Shown: positions 20,884 to 29,695, counted from the first letter of the stretch. The stretch is DNA of 64,000 bases from Legionella sp. (GCA_002786165.1 PEQK01000005.1:1-64000); one strand, 5' to 3'. Numbers and translations: made by a program. Notes: generated by a model not told the origin, from the letters alone.

Positions 20884-21537
20884 CTAAAAAACAAATTGTT
20901 GATGAGATTGTTTATCGATGAGCAAAGGCGTATTTGTCTCGAATACCAAATCTTGTGTCCATTGGCCATTATGATCAACGCGATATATATTACCTTCCAT
21001 CACGGGGTGTTTGCCAATGATAGCAAATAATTGTCCACCCAATAACACTTGTAATTTGAGTGTTTCAGTTAATGCTTTCATAGCACCTGTTATCACAATC
21101 ACGTCATAAGGGGCTTTAGCGACCCAACCTTGGCAGCCATCCCCTGTGATGAATTCAATATTGGTACAACCGTGTATATGGCATGATTTTTTTGCACGTT
21201 CAGTAAATTCTTCAAAATAATCAACGGATACCACATGTTTCGCAACTTTACTGAGTAGCGCAGTTAAAAAACCAGTTCCCGTGCCAATCTCTAGTACGGT
21301 TTCATGACCTTTTAGTTGTAAAGTTTGTAAAATCAAAGCTTCTTCTAATGGGGTCAACATAGATTGTTGGTGTCGTAAGGGAATTTGTATATCAGAATAA
21401 GCCACAGGACGATAGTCAGTTGGCACAAAATCTTCACGATGCAAGGTGTGATATAAGTTTAAAATACGCTCATCAATCACATCGCCTGTACGTAATTGCT
21501 GTTTAATCATATTTATTTCTGATATATTTTTGTTCAT
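20884..21537 (-). CDS. pcm: Protein-L-isoaspartate O-methyltransferase family protein
   Basis: Class I SAM-dependent methyltransferase of the PCMT family, which repairs isomerised aspartyl residues in ageing proteins. The SAM-binding motif VLEIGTGTGFLTALL is well preserved, as are the family's RHQQSMLTPLEEALILQTL segment and the acidic end of strand 2 (VVSVDYFE). Length of 217 residues is typical. It is transcribed together with tolC, 8 bp apart. In this branch (pcm next to tolC) the true substrate has not been firmly shown, so the enzymatic label follows family membership. Confidence 0.85.
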   Translation of the reverse strand: MNKNISEINMIKQQLRTGDVIDERILNLYHTLHREDFVPTDYRPVAYSDIQIPLRHQQSMLTPLEEALILQTLQLKGHETVLEIGTGTGFLTALLSKVAKHVVSVDYFEEFTERAKKSCHIHGCTNIEFITGDGCQGWVAKAPYDVIVITGAMKALTETLKLQVLLGGQLFAIIGKHPVMEGNIYRVDHNGQWTQDLVFETNTPLLIDKQSHQQFVF

Positions 21538-21614
21538 TTTAGCCTTTTAAGATTCAGGACACAGGTGTTATTGCAGATATTTTAGCAAGAATTCATGAAT
21601 TTCACAGTAGAATT

Positions 21615-21623
21615 TGCTATTAT
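21615..21623 (+). promoter_or_regulatory. Extended -10 promoter candidate for ettA
   Basis: TGCTATTAT is an extended -10 element 27 bp upstream of the ettA start codon, in the divergent region with the methyltransferase gene. No convincing -35 is present. Confidence 0.4.
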
Positions 21624-21650
21624 TGCCCACAGTTTATGACAGGAGCGTTT

Positions 21651-23321
21651 ATGTCTCAGTATATTTTTACCATGAATCGTGTATCGAAGACAGTAGAGAA
21701 TCAAAGAGTTATTTTAAAAGATATTTCTCTAAGTTTTTTACCAGGTGCAAAAATTGGCGTACTTGGTTTAAATGGTTCCGGAAAATCCACCTTGTTACGC
21801 ATTATGGCTGGTGTTGATACACAATACGACGGTGAGGCGCGAGCTCAGCCTGGTGTGCGTATTGGGTACTTGGCGCAAGAGCCCATAGTCGATATGGACA
21901 AAACCGTTCGTGAAGTGGTGGAAGAAGCTGTAGAAGATATTAAAAATAAGTTGGCACAATTTGATGCGATTAGCATGCGGTTCGCTGAACCCATGAGTGA
22001 TGATGAAATGTCCGCGCTATTGGTAGAACAAGGCGAATTGCAGCATGCGATCGAAAGCGGCGGGGGCTGGGATCTGGATCGCAAACTAGATGTTGCCGCT
22101 CGTGCGTTGCGATTACCTGATTGGGATAGCACCATGAGTGTGCTGTCTGGGGGGGAGAAGCGACGTGTTGCCTTGTGTCGACTGCTATTATCCAATCCGG
22201 ATATGTTGTTATTAGATGAGCCTACCAACCATTTGGATGCGGAAAGTGTGGCTTGGTTAGAGCAATATTTAGAAGATTTTCCGGGTACAGTCGTGGCTAT
22301 TACGCATGATCGCTATTTCTTAGACAATGCTGCGGAATGGATTTTGGAACTTGACCGAGGTGAGGGTATTCCTTACAAAGGTAATTATACTGCTTGGCTT
22401 GAACAAAAGAATGAGCGTTTGGCGCAAGAGCAAAAACAAGAAGCGTCTCATATGCGGGTCTTGAAAGCAGAATTAGAATGGGTGCGTAGTTCGCCAAAAG
22501 GGCGGCATGCTAAGTCAAAAGCTAGATTGGCACGTTTTGATGAAATGAATTCTAAAGAATTTCAAAAACGTAACGAAACCAATGAAATTTATATCCCACC
22601 TGGTGAGCGTTTGGGAGATTTGGTCTTGGAAGGCCAAGATCTTTCGAAATCTTATGGGTCAAAACTGTTGTTTGAGCAGTTGAATTTTAGTTTACCAAAA
22701 GGCGGCGTTTTAGGGATTATTGGTCCCAATGGTGCCGGAAAATCTACGTTTTTAAAATTACTGATGCAAAAGGAAACCCCTGATGCGGGTCACATTCGCA
22801 TTGGTGAAACAGTTCAATTGGCTTATGTGGATCAGATGCGTGACCATTTGGATGATCAAAAAACAGTATGGGAAGAAATTTCTGATAAGCATGATTTGAT
22901 TCAAGTGGGTTCGTTTCAAATGCCTTCTAGGGCATATGTTGGGCGATTTAACTTTAAAGGCCCAGATCAACAGAAAAAAATGAGCCAATTGTCAGGTGGT
23001 GAGCGTAATCGTGTGCATTTGGCAAAATTGTTAAAACGTGGCGCGAATGTATTGTTGCTCGATGAGCCAAGTAATGATTTGGACGTTGAAACATTACGTG
23101 CGTTAGAAGATGCGATTTTGAATTTCCCAGGATCAGCGGTTGTCATTTCCCATGATCGATGGTTTTTGGATCGTGTGTGTACCCATTTGATGGCATTTGA
23201 AGGATCAGGTCGAGTGGTATTTATAGAGGGAAACTATAGCGATTATGAAGAGGATCGTCTGAAACGTTCAGGGGATCAAAGCAATGTAACCCAAAATAAG
23301 TATCGTCGATTAGAGGATTAA
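21651..23321 (+). CDS. ettA: Energy-dependent translational throttle protein EttA (ABC-F)
   Basis: An ABC-F ATPase that binds the ribosomal E site and gates entry into elongation according to the ATP/ADP ratio. Two ATPase domains are seen, with Walker A motifs GLNGSGKST and GPNGAGKST, signatures LSGGEKRR and LSGGERNR, and Walker B LLDEPTNHLD and LLDEPSNDLD. The linker between them is the P-site interaction motif region. The N-terminus closely resembles E. coli EttA and the 556-residue length matches it. The ATG at 21651 follows AGGAG by 7 nt; the earlier ATG at 21636 contains that ribosome site and is rejected. Confidence 0.96.
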   Translation: MSQYIFTMNRVSKTVENQRVILKDISLSFLPGAKIGVLGLNGSGKSTLLRIMAGVDTQYDGEARAQPGVRIGYLAQEPIVDMDKTVREVVEEAVEDIKNKLAQFDAISMRFAEPMSDDEMSALLVEQGELQHAIESGGGWDLDRKLDVAARALRLPDWDSTMSVLSGGEKRRVALCRLLLSNPDMLLLDEPTNHLDAESVAWLEQYLEDFPGTVVAITHDRYFLDNAAEWILELDRGEGIPYKGNYTAWLEQKNERLAQEQKQEASHMRVLKAELEWVRSSPKGRHAKSKARLARFDEMNSKEFQKRNETNEIYIPPGERLGDLVLEGQDLSKSYGSKLLFEQLNFSLPKGGVLGIIGPNGAGKSTFLKLLMQKETPDAGHIRIGETVQLAYVDQMRDHLDDQKTVWEEISDKHDLIQVGSFQMPSRAYVGRFNFKGPDQQKKMSQLSGGERNRVHLAKLLKRGANVLLLDEPSNDLDVETLRALEDAILNFPGSAVVISHDRWFLDRVCTHLMAFEGSGRVVFIEGNYSDYEEDRLKRSGDQSNVTQNKYRRLED

Positions 23322-23323
23322 TA

Positions 23324-23962
23324 ATGATGTTGAAAAAAGCTTTATTAGGCATGGTGAGTGGTGGATTACTGTTGGCAGGGTGTGTGCAAAACGATGAGTC
23401 GACGTATATCACAGACGATTATGGCGTGGTGCATCATACGACTCATTATACCTTGGACAAAAGAGGGCGGTCTTATTTTCCCATGCATATTCAAGCATCA
23501 GGTCAAAAACTATTTGTTTTTGATCCAAAGGTGGCTGCATGGGCGGCGTATGACGAAGATGGTAATCGCGTGATGACCGGCGCTGCTTCTGGTGGTAAAG
23601 ATATTTGTGAAGATGTGGGCAAACCTTGTCGAACTGTTACAGGTACATTTAGAGTCTATAACAAGCGCGGTGCCAATTGTAAATCAGGTGAGTATCCCGT
23701 AGAAACCGAAGGTGGGGCTAAAATGCCTTACTGTATGTATTTCTTCCAAGGATTTACGATTCACGCAGGCTATGAAGTCCCTACTTATAATGCCAGTCAT
23801 GGCTGTGTGCGAGTTCTTCCTTCTGCTGCCAAATGGTTGAGTGAGAATTTCATTACCATAGGCACACGCGTGATTGTTTTATCGTATGAAGATGAAAATG
23901 GCGATGGAGATTGGCTGCAATCTCAAGCTAAAAGCCCGATACTAGCAACGCGACGCTCATAA
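23324..23962 (+). CDS. Lipoprotein L,D-transpeptidase (YkuD domain)
   Basis: A peptidoglycan L,D-transpeptidase, likely attached to a membrane from the periplasmic side. The signal peptide ends in LLAGC with the lipidated Cys at residue 20. The YkuD catalytic signature appears as IHAGYEVPTYNASHGCVRV, with the nucleophilic Cys in SHGCVR. It starts 2 bp after the ettA stop, with GAGG upstream, and is probably co-transcribed with ettA. A strong terminator follows at 23995. It resembles the enzyme at 54383 in its catalytic region; whether it makes 3-3 cross-links or anchors proteins is not evident. Confidence 0.88.
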   Translation: MMLKKALLGMVSGGLLLAGCVQNDESTYITDDYGVVHHTTHYTLDKRGRSYFPMHIQASGQKLFVFDPKVAAWAAYDEDGNRVMTGAASGGKDICEDVGKPCRTVTGTFRVYNKRGANCKSGEYPVETEGGAKMPYCMYFFQGFTIHAGYEVPTYNASHGCVRVLPSAAKWLSENFITIGTRVIVLSYEDENGDGDWLQSQAKSPILATRRS

Positions 23963-24378
23963 ACGTTGTCTACACGGTTGTTTTCTACACAAATAAGGCA
24001 ATTTAGAGTGATGATAATCTGATCTAAATTGCCTTAATTTATTTTTATTTAAGAATGTGTTGGGATTTCCTAAAATTTTCACAGTAAGTGTAAACAAACA
24101 GGACATCTGAACAGGCTACTCTCAACTCATCCTTTTCTTTGATTTATTGCGAACTACGAGTGTTTATGTATTATTCGTGATACCACTGTTCCTCATGTGT
24201 GTCGGTGCAACTTTTTTGTTTGGAGGAATACCAGTTGTTCAGGCTATAAGATCCGCTAAAGTATGTGGTTATCTATTACCTGTTGCAAAGGGTATGGGCT
24301 TTTTTCGTTCGATGCAATTTGAAAACGCACTGCCCCGTAACGCACCGAACAATCCGATGACACCTTAAAATTCTTGAC
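23963..24378. other. Intergenic region with a terminator and no convincing gene
   Basis: Apart from the terminator at 23995-24035, this 416-bp stretch holds only a weak 73-codon reading frame (24147-24368, TTG start, no ribosome site) with one hydrophobic N-terminal stretch. It could be a remnant or a small membrane protein; it is not called as a gene. Confidence 0.5.
23995..24045 (+). terminator. Intrinsic terminator after the L,D-transpeptidase gene
   Basis: AAGGCAATTTAGA (23995-24007) and TCTAAATTGCCTT (24023-24035) form a perfect 13-bp stem with a 15-nt loop, followed by an AT-rich tract containing runs of T. Confidence 0.8.
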
Positions 24379-25002
24379 TTAAGACTGCGATGTTTGTTTT
24401 TCGGGTACTGATGGGATCGGTGATGCGATCATCTGTACTATGCCCAATTCGGTCGCTGTTTTTTTAGTAACCACCATGACCACGGTCAAAGATTGCGTGA
24501 GCTTTTCTTTGGTATTTTGATAGACCACGTTTAAGGGTACAGTAATTCGCCATTGATTGTCTTTGACAAGATTGACCTCAGGCTTACCAGAAATTTGACT
24601 GCTGACTGTCATTTGTTGGGTTTTGATGACATTCAAATTACCAGATTGTGTTAACGCATCATTAAATCCTACCCAACCTTTTTCCGTATAACACGATTTG
24701 AGATTTTTTAATTGTGTGTCTAACGTATCAAAACTATAGTCAAAAGACTTTCTGGCGGCATATTGTGCCCATTGGGTTAACTCTGTCTCAGACAGAGGAT
24801 TGGTTGTGATTTGATACACGCAATTGATGGGCATCACGGGTTTGGGTTTTGGTTCAGCGGGTACAATCGATGCATCGGGCTTGGCCTCAGTTTTTGGGGT
24901 GGGGATCTGATTGGCCACAGGCTTGGTGTTTGCGGTCTGCGCATAACTGGCATGTCCCAAAACCAATAACAATACAGCACCTATATAGATTGTTTTTTTC
25001 AT
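24379..25002 (-). CDS. IcmL/DotI-like periplasmic protein (orphan)
   Basis: Resembles the DotI/IcmL family, whose founding member is an inner-membrane subunit of the Dot/Icm type IVB secretion system. From residue about 70 the family pattern is recognisable: LTQWAQYAARKSFDYSF, then the GW-xx-F-xxAL block (GWVGFNDAL, 109-117), SGNL (120-123), a MTVSSQISGKPEV stretch, W151 and VPLNVVYQ. The N-terminus is a cleavable signal peptide (about 1-21, ASYAQ) followed by a Pro/Lys-rich linker, unlike the membrane anchor of true DotI. Legionella and Coxiella genomes carry several such extra copies. No other dot/icm gene is in the window. AAGGATGAA precedes the ATG. Confidence 0.72.
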   Translation of the reverse strand: MKKTIYIGAVLLLVLGHASYAQTANTKPVANQIPTPKTEAKPDASIVPAEPKPKPVMPINCVYQITTNPLSETELTQWAQYAARKSFDYSFDTLDTQLKNLKSCYTEKGWVGFNDALTQSGNLNVIKTQQMTVSSQISGKPEVNLVKDNQWRITVPLNVVYQNTKEKLTQSLTVVMVVTKKTATELGIVQMIASPIPSVPEKQTSQS

Positions 25003-25140
25003 ATAATGTTCATCCTTGAATCTAATATTTGGAATTCATTACCACAACACTATCATGTCTGATATGATGCCTGCAATGATTGTAGGGTAACCATTTATAT
25101 ATTCTATGTTCTGAATTTTTCCGGACGGCGAGACCCGCAT
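25003..25140. other. Intergenic stretch upstream of the IcmL-like gene
   Basis: AT-rich spacer between the IcmL-like start and the repeat array at 25141. It holds the ribosome site of the minus-strand gene; no other signal was recognised. Confidence 0.4.
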
Positions 25141-25405
25141 CCCTGCGTTCCGCGCTTTATGCGCGAAATCTGGTTTTTGGTTTGCGAGATCGTAGATACC
25201 GTGCATAAAGCACGGTAGGTGGGCGGCACTCCCGTCCCTACGTTCCGCGCTTTATGCGCGGAATCTGGTTTTGGTTTGCGAGATCGTAGATACCGTGCAT
25301 AAAGCACGGTAGGTGGGCGGCACTCCCGTCCCTACGTTCCGCGCTTTATGCGCGAAATCTGGTTTTGGTTTGCAAGATCGTAGATACCGTTCATAACAAC
25401 GGTGG
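25141..25405. repeat. Three tandem units of the 95-bp hairpin-rich repeat
   Basis: GTTCCGCGCTTTATGCGCG begins at 25147, 25242 and 25336, giving periods of 95 and 94 bp. Each unit carries the CGCGC-TTTAT-GCGCG hairpin, a spacer, a second hairpin and a CCCTACGTT junction, the same skeleton as at 1-197. The second hairpin is TACCGTGC...GCACGGTA in the first two units and ACCGTT...AACGGT in the last, while the array at the left edge has CCGTGG...CCACGG. Paired bases therefore change together. The array lies between the divergent IcmL-like and SDR genes. Confidence 0.88.
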
Positions 25406-25437
25406 ATAGGGTAAACTATGAAAAATGAGAGAAAAAA

Positions 25438-26211
25438 ATGTTTGTGATCACCGGCGGCGGTAGTGGTTTGGGACGTGCTTTGGCGATTGCTTTAGCGCTA
25501 CGCGAACAAAAAGTGATGATTATTGGGCGTCATAGAGATTCTTTAGAAGAGACCGCACAACAATCTTCTTATATCGAGTATGATTGTGCTGACGTCAGCA
25601 ACCCTACGCACAGAATTAACATCGCAAAAAAATTAGCCACACAATCTAGTATCCGTGGCTTAATTCACAATGCGGGTATCATTGATCCTATCGCTTCGAT
25701 GAGCACTGTTCAACCCGCAGAATGGCAAGCATGCTTTGCAACTAATCTAGAGGCCCCATTTTTTTTGACCCAATTATTATTTCCTTATTTGCAGCAAGGA
25801 CGGGTATTGCATATTGGTTCAGGGGCTGCCCATTTTCCGGTGGAGGGTTGGAGTGCTTATTGCGTCTCAAAAGCAGCTCTGGCGATGTTAACACGCTGCT
25901 GGCAATTAGAAGAACCCTCTATGGCAATAGCATCAGTGATGCCTGGTATTATCGATACGCCTATGCAGGCTAAAATTCGTCATGCAACGCATATGGATGA
26001 GGCGAAACAAGATTTCTTTTGTCGCCTGAAAGAAACAGGACAACTCTTGTCAGCAGACACAGTTGCGACATTTTTAGTCTGGTTATTACTAGATATATCA
26101 CCGAAAGAATTTGCATCTAAGGAATGGGATATTTATGATAGCAGTCATCACGCACATTGGTTGCGATCGCCTCATAACGTACCGGCTTTGGATGATGTAA
26201 AACAGGACTGA
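25438..26211 (+). CDS. Short-chain dehydrogenase/reductase
   Basis: NAD(P)-dependent oxidoreductase of the classical SDR fold. The cofactor loop TGGGSGLG (residues 5-12), the NAG motif, the catalytic Ser in HIGSGAAH and the YCVSK active-site Tyr-Lys pair are all present. Overall shape (257 residues, the GIIDTPMQ segment) resembles the benzil/sepiapterin reductase-like subgroup, but the substrate is not evident. A GAGAG stretch precedes the ATG. The stop overlaps the start of the OPT transporter gene, so the two are coupled, and kdsB follows in the same way. Confidence 0.85.
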   Translation: MFVITGGGSGLGRALAIALALREQKVMIIGRHRDSLEETAQQSSYIEYDCADVSNPTHRINIAKKLATQSSIRGLIHNAGIIDPIASMSTVQPAEWQACFATNLEAPFFLTQLLFPYLQQGRVLHIGSGAAHFPVEGWSAYCVSKAALAMLTRCWQLEEPSMAIASVMPGIIDTPMQAKIRHATHMDEAKQDFFCRLKETGQLLSADTVATFLVWLLLDISPKEFASKEWDIYDSSHHAHWLRSPHNVPALDDVKQD

Positions 26212-28202
26212 TGATGAAAAAACTATCTGCAAAAACCTCACGACAAACGGTGACTGAGTTGACATGGCGCTGTGTGATTTTGAGTGTTTTATTGACCATG
26301 CTTTTGGCCATGTCCAATGCCTATTTGGCTTTGAAACTCGGCATATTGACCTCCGCATCTATTCCTGCGGCGATCATTTCCATGGGTGTTCTGCGTTTGT
26401 TCAAAAATGCCAGTGTTTTAGAGCACAATGCGGTACAAACCGCAGCTTCCGCAGGAGGTGCTGTGGCAGGTGGGATTGTTTATACCATTCCAGCATTGAT
26501 TATTATTGGTTATTGGCATCATTTTGATTATGTGACCAATGTGTTGATTGCCGCGTCTGGTGGTATTTTAGGGGTTTTATTTTCCATTCCTTTGCGCCGT
26601 ATTCTGGTCAATGATGCTAATCTAGCCTTTCCTGAAGGTAAAGCGATTGCTGCGGTTTTAGAGTCTAATAGTGCCCAAGTAGGTGTGATTGATATTGTCT
26701 ATGGCAGTGTGATTGGTGGTTTATTAGAATTGAGCCAAATGGGATTGAAATTTTTAGCCAGTGGTTGGACGCTATGGTTTAGTATAAAACGACATATTGT
26801 GTGTATTGGTCTTGGGTTCTCTGCAACCATGATCGGGGCCGGTTATTTGATTGGATTTGACATGGCTTGCAGTATTGGCTTAGGCGCAGTGATTGCTTGG
26901 TTATTGGCTTTACCTGCTTTATCTATCGTGTATCCAGAGTTTTTACTAAACGCCACACCGACTATGGCTGGCAATGCGTTATGGAATCAAGAATTGCGGT
27001 ATTTAGGTATCGGCGCCATGCTGTTTGCAGGTGTGTGGACTTTGATGACGTTATTAAAGCCCTTGATACGGAGCATGAGATCTTCTTTGCAAAGGACGCC
27101 TAAAATCACAAAAAAAGCATCAACGGATAAAGATTTACCTTTGTCTTTATTAGCAGTAGGGACTGTTGTGATGACGGTCGTGGTGTTGTTTTTATTAAAA
27201 GATATTTTGCCTATTGCCCAAATGGGATTTGATCCGTCTTCCAATCTTTGGATCATCACTGCCGCGGTGGCGTATATCGTAGTGATGGGCTTTATTTTTT
27301 CTGTTATCACTGCTTATTTTTCTGGGATGGTGGGTGTGACTGCCAGTCCAGGGAGTTCAGTGGTCATCGCAGGGATCTTGTTTGCCGCGTGGATGTTACT
27401 TTCTGCCATGACGTCGATGTTGCCACTGCCATTGACCGCCCAGCAAATTGCGGCCGCTCAAGCGGTTGTTATTGTCATTGCATCCATCGTGACAGGTATT
27501 GCAGCGATCGCGAATGACAATAGTCAAGATTTGAAAGTAGGACAAATTGTTGGCGCGACACCTTGGAAACAACAATTGATGTTGTTACTTGGGGTAGTGG
27601 TTTCCTCTTTGGTCATCCCACCGGTGATGCAAATGATGTTTGATGTGTATGGCATCGCTGGCGTCATGCCGCATCCGGGGATGGATGTGAGCCAATCTTT
27701 GCCTGCTCCAACGGCGGCTGTACTAGCCACAATTGCTGGTGCCGTATTTTCGAATGGCTTACCTTGGGCCGTGATGAGTGCTGGTGCTGGCGTGATTTTG
27801 ATGTTGATTGGACTACAAAAATTATTTAAATTGGAGCGATGGCTTCATCTGTCATTATTGGGTGTGGCAATTGGCATGTATTTGCCAATCACCTCTTCGA
27901 TTGCATTATTCGTTGGAGGGATGATTGCAAAATTAGCGGAACGTCGTTTGAATCAAATGCCGCTGGATCCGATGAAAAAACTAGTACGCAAACAAACGGG
28001 CACACGCATTGCTTGTGGCTTGGTGGCGGGTTCAGCGTTGATGGATGTGTTATTAGCCATTCCATTTTCATTACAACATAGCCCAGATGCTTGGCGTATT
28101 GTGAGTGAGGCGTGGGAGCAGGGTGTGGGTGTGATGTTGAGTTTGGTAGTGCTCATCTTATTAGGTGTGTGGATGATTCGACGAGTGGAGAGAACTGCAT
28201 GA
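26211..28202 (+). CDS. OPT-family oligopeptide transporter
   Basis: A large inner-membrane transporter with roughly 14-16 hydrophobic segments. The N-terminal SNAYLALKLGILTSASIPAA and the FPEGKA motif are typical of the OPT superfamily, which imports peptides or metal chelates. Length of 663 residues is normal for bacterial members. It overlaps the upstream SDR stop (TGATG) and the downstream kdsB start (ATGA), giving a three-gene operon. A second start at 26214 is equally possible. The substrate cannot be read from the sequence. Confidence 0.9.
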   Translation: MMKKLSAKTSRQTVTELTWRCVILSVLLTMLLAMSNAYLALKLGILTSASIPAAIISMGVLRLFKNASVLEHNAVQTAASAGGAVAGGIVYTIPALIIIGYWHHFDYVTNVLIAASGGILGVLFSIPLRRILVNDANLAFPEGKAIAAVLESNSAQVGVIDIVYGSVIGGLLELSQMGLKFLASGWTLWFSIKRHIVCIGLGFSATMIGAGYLIGFDMACSIGLGAVIAWLLALPALSIVYPEFLLNATPTMAGNALWNQELRYLGIGAMLFAGVWTLMTLLKPLIRSMRSSLQRTPKITKKASTDKDLPLSLLAVGTVVMTVVVLFLLKDILPIAQMGFDPSSNLWIITAAVAYIVVMGFIFSVITAYFSGMVGVTASPGSSVVIAGILFAAWMLLSAMTSMLPLPLTAQQIAAAQAVVIVIASIVTGIAAIANDNSQDLKVGQIVGATPWKQQLMLLLGVVVSSLVIPPVMQMMFDVYGIAGVMPHPGMDVSQSLPAPTAAVLATIAGAVFSNGLPWAVMSAGAGVILMLIGLQKLFKLERWLHLSLLGVAIGMYLPITSSIALFVGGMIAKLAERRLNQMPLDPMKKLVRKQTGTRIACGLVAGSALMDVLLAIPFSLQHSPDAWRIVSEAWEQGVGVMLSLVVLILLGVWMIRRVERTA

Positions 28203-28981
28203 GTGCTGTTATTGTGATTCCTGCGCGTTATGGGTCAACGCGTTTGCCGGGTAAACCTTTGGCTCTAATTGCTGGAAAAAGTTTGTTAGAACGTACTTGG
28301 TCCATTGCTAACGCAGTGCAACAAGTAGATGCCGTTTATATTGCTACGGATGATGAGCGTATCAAAGCGCATGCGGAAGGATTCGGTGCACAAGTGATTA
28401 TGACACCTGTTGATCTTCCCAATGGGACGGAGCGGGTGTTTCATGCTGTTTCTACGTTGACATCGACCCCAGATATTATTTTAAATTTACAAGGCGATGC
28501 TGTTTTAACCCCGCCTTGGGTGATACAAGCCTTAATGGATCGTATGTTAGCCGATGCTACGATTGGATTTGCAACGACCGCCATGCGTTTGTCTGTGGAA
28601 CAATATCAACAAATGGCTGATTCAAAACGCAATGGTGCCGTAGGCGGGACCACTGTTGTTTTTGATAAACAAGACAATGCGTTGTATTTTTCTAAAAGTT
28701 TGATTCCTTTTATGCGGCAAGCTTTGGTGGCTCCTTTGCCGGTGTTTCGCCATATTGGATTGTACGTATATCGTTATGATGTGTTGAAACAATATTTGGC
28801 TTTACCGCAAACGGAATTGGAGCAAACCGAAGGGTTGGAGCAGTTACGTGCTTTAGAAAACGGTATCCCGATCAAAGTAGTCCAAGTGGATTATCGTGGA
28901 CGCAGTCATTGTGCGGTTGATAGTCAGGCAGATATTGATTATGTAGAACAATTGATCGCAAAAGAAGGTGAGTTGCTCTAA
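28199..28981 (+). CDS. kdsB: 3-deoxy-manno-octulosonate cytidylyltransferase
   Basis: Activates Kdo with CTP to CMP-Kdo for lipopolysaccharide inner-core synthesis. The nucleotide-binding signature PARYGSTRLPGKPL is at residues 7-20, followed by the conserved NLQGDAVLTPP and HIGLYVYRYDVL segments. From the ATG at 28199 it is 260 residues, close to the usual 250. That start overlaps the OPT gene stop by ATGA; a longer in-frame reading from 28112 lies inside the transporter gene and is rejected. Confidence 0.94.
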   Translation: MSAVIVIPARYGSTRLPGKPLALIAGKSLLERTWSIANAVQQVDAVYIATDDERIKAHAEGFGAQVIMTPVDLPNGTERVFHAVSTLTSTPDIILNLQGDAVLTPPWVIQALMDRMLADATIGFATTAMRLSVEQYQQMADSKRNGAVGGTTVVFDKQDNALYFSKSLIPFMRQALVAPLPVFRHIGLYVYRYDVLKQYLALPQTELEQTEGLEQLRALENGIPIKVVQVDYRGRSHCAVDSQADIDYVEQLIAKEGELL

Positions 28982-28986
28982 TTGAA

Positions 28987-29032
28987 CCCCCTCATCTGCC
29001 CTGCGGGCATCTTCTCCCCGTAGGGGAGAAGG
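28987..29032. repeat. REP-like element, copy 1
   Basis: CCCCCTCATCTGCCC continues into two hairpins: GCCC-TGC-GGGC (28998-29008) and CTTCTCCCC-GTA-GGGGAGAAG (29011-29031). An inverted copy with different loop bases lies at 61602-61648. It sits between kdsB and the phosphatase gene. Confidence 0.8.
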
Positions 29033-29056
29033 ACACATTTTAGTTTAGGAAAGCAC

Positions 29057-29695
29057 ATGAAACTTATTTTAGCGCGCCACGGCAATACATTCCGTGCAGA
29101 TGAATCCGCATTTTATGTGGGCAGTCAGCATGATCTTCCTTTGGTAGAATTCGGTATCACTCAAGCAAAATTATTGGGCCAATGTTTGTCTAAAATGAAG
29201 CCTTTGACAGCAGTGTATACCGGTCCTTTATTGCGTATGCAAGCGACTGCGCAATGTGCTTTACAAGAAATGCATATGGATATGAAGAGTATTATCGATG
29301 AACGCTTGAATGAATTAGATTATGGATTGTGGAGTGGTTTGACCAGCCAGGAAGTGAAACAACGTTTTGGTGATGACGACTATGAACGTTGGGAGCGGCA
29401 ATCTCTGTGGCCAGAAAAAGGAGCATGGGGTGAGTCAGAGCCAGAGGTGATAGATAGAATTAGATCATTTTCTGAGGAATTGATTCGGCGTCATGCTGAC
29501 CAGGATCAGGTTTTAGTTGTAGCCAGCAATGGTTGTTTACGTTATTTTTTAAAACTAGTCCATGGTGCTTTTGACCAGCAGGTGGCAAAAAAGCAATTAA
29601 AAATTGGCACGGGACATCTTTGTCAATTAAGTTACAACAATGCGCAATGGCATTTGGATTTTTGGAACCAAGATCCGGCTACTTTAGTGCTTTAA
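29057..29695 (+). CDS. Histidine phosphatase family protein with an altered second active-site position
   Basis: Phosphoglycerate mutase-like fold. The first catalytic block ARHGNT (His8), the TGPLLRM arginine and the NELDYGLWSG glutamate are kept. The second catalytic histidine, normally in an SHG motif, is Asn158 in VASNGCLR. Some family branches carry this replacement, so the protein may act on an unusual substrate or bind rather than cleave. GGAAAG precedes the ATG. It is followed by the convergent ygfZ gene, overlapping by 4 bp. The substrate is unknown. Confidence 0.8.
   Translation: MKLILARHGNTFRADESAFYVGSQHDLPLVEFGITQAKLLGQCLSKMKPLTAVYTGPLLRMQATAQCALQEMHMDMKSIIDERLNELDYGLWSGLTSQEVKQRFGDDDYERWERQSLWPEKGAWGESEPEVIDRIRSFSEELIRRHADQDQVLVVASNGCLRYFLKLVHGAFDQQVAKKQLKIGTGHLCQLSYNNAQWHLDFWNQDPATLVL

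Noticed and set aside
22758-22988. Minus-strand reading frame inside ettA
   Set aside because: Shadow of a strongly conserved gene; the translation shows no family pattern.
24147-24368. Small reading frame of 73 codons with one hydrophobic stretch
   Set aside because: TTG start, no ribosome site and no recognisable family; kept only as a remark on the intergenic region.
25104-25307. Minus-strand reading frame of 67 codons inside the repeat array
   Set aside because: It lies entirely in repeated, hairpin-forming DNA, has no ribosome site and no family resemblance.
25141-25405. Possible CRISPR array
   Set aside because: The period is 94-95 bp, the whole unit is repeated rather than short repeats with unique spacers, and each unit has two internal hairpins. 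No cas gene is near.
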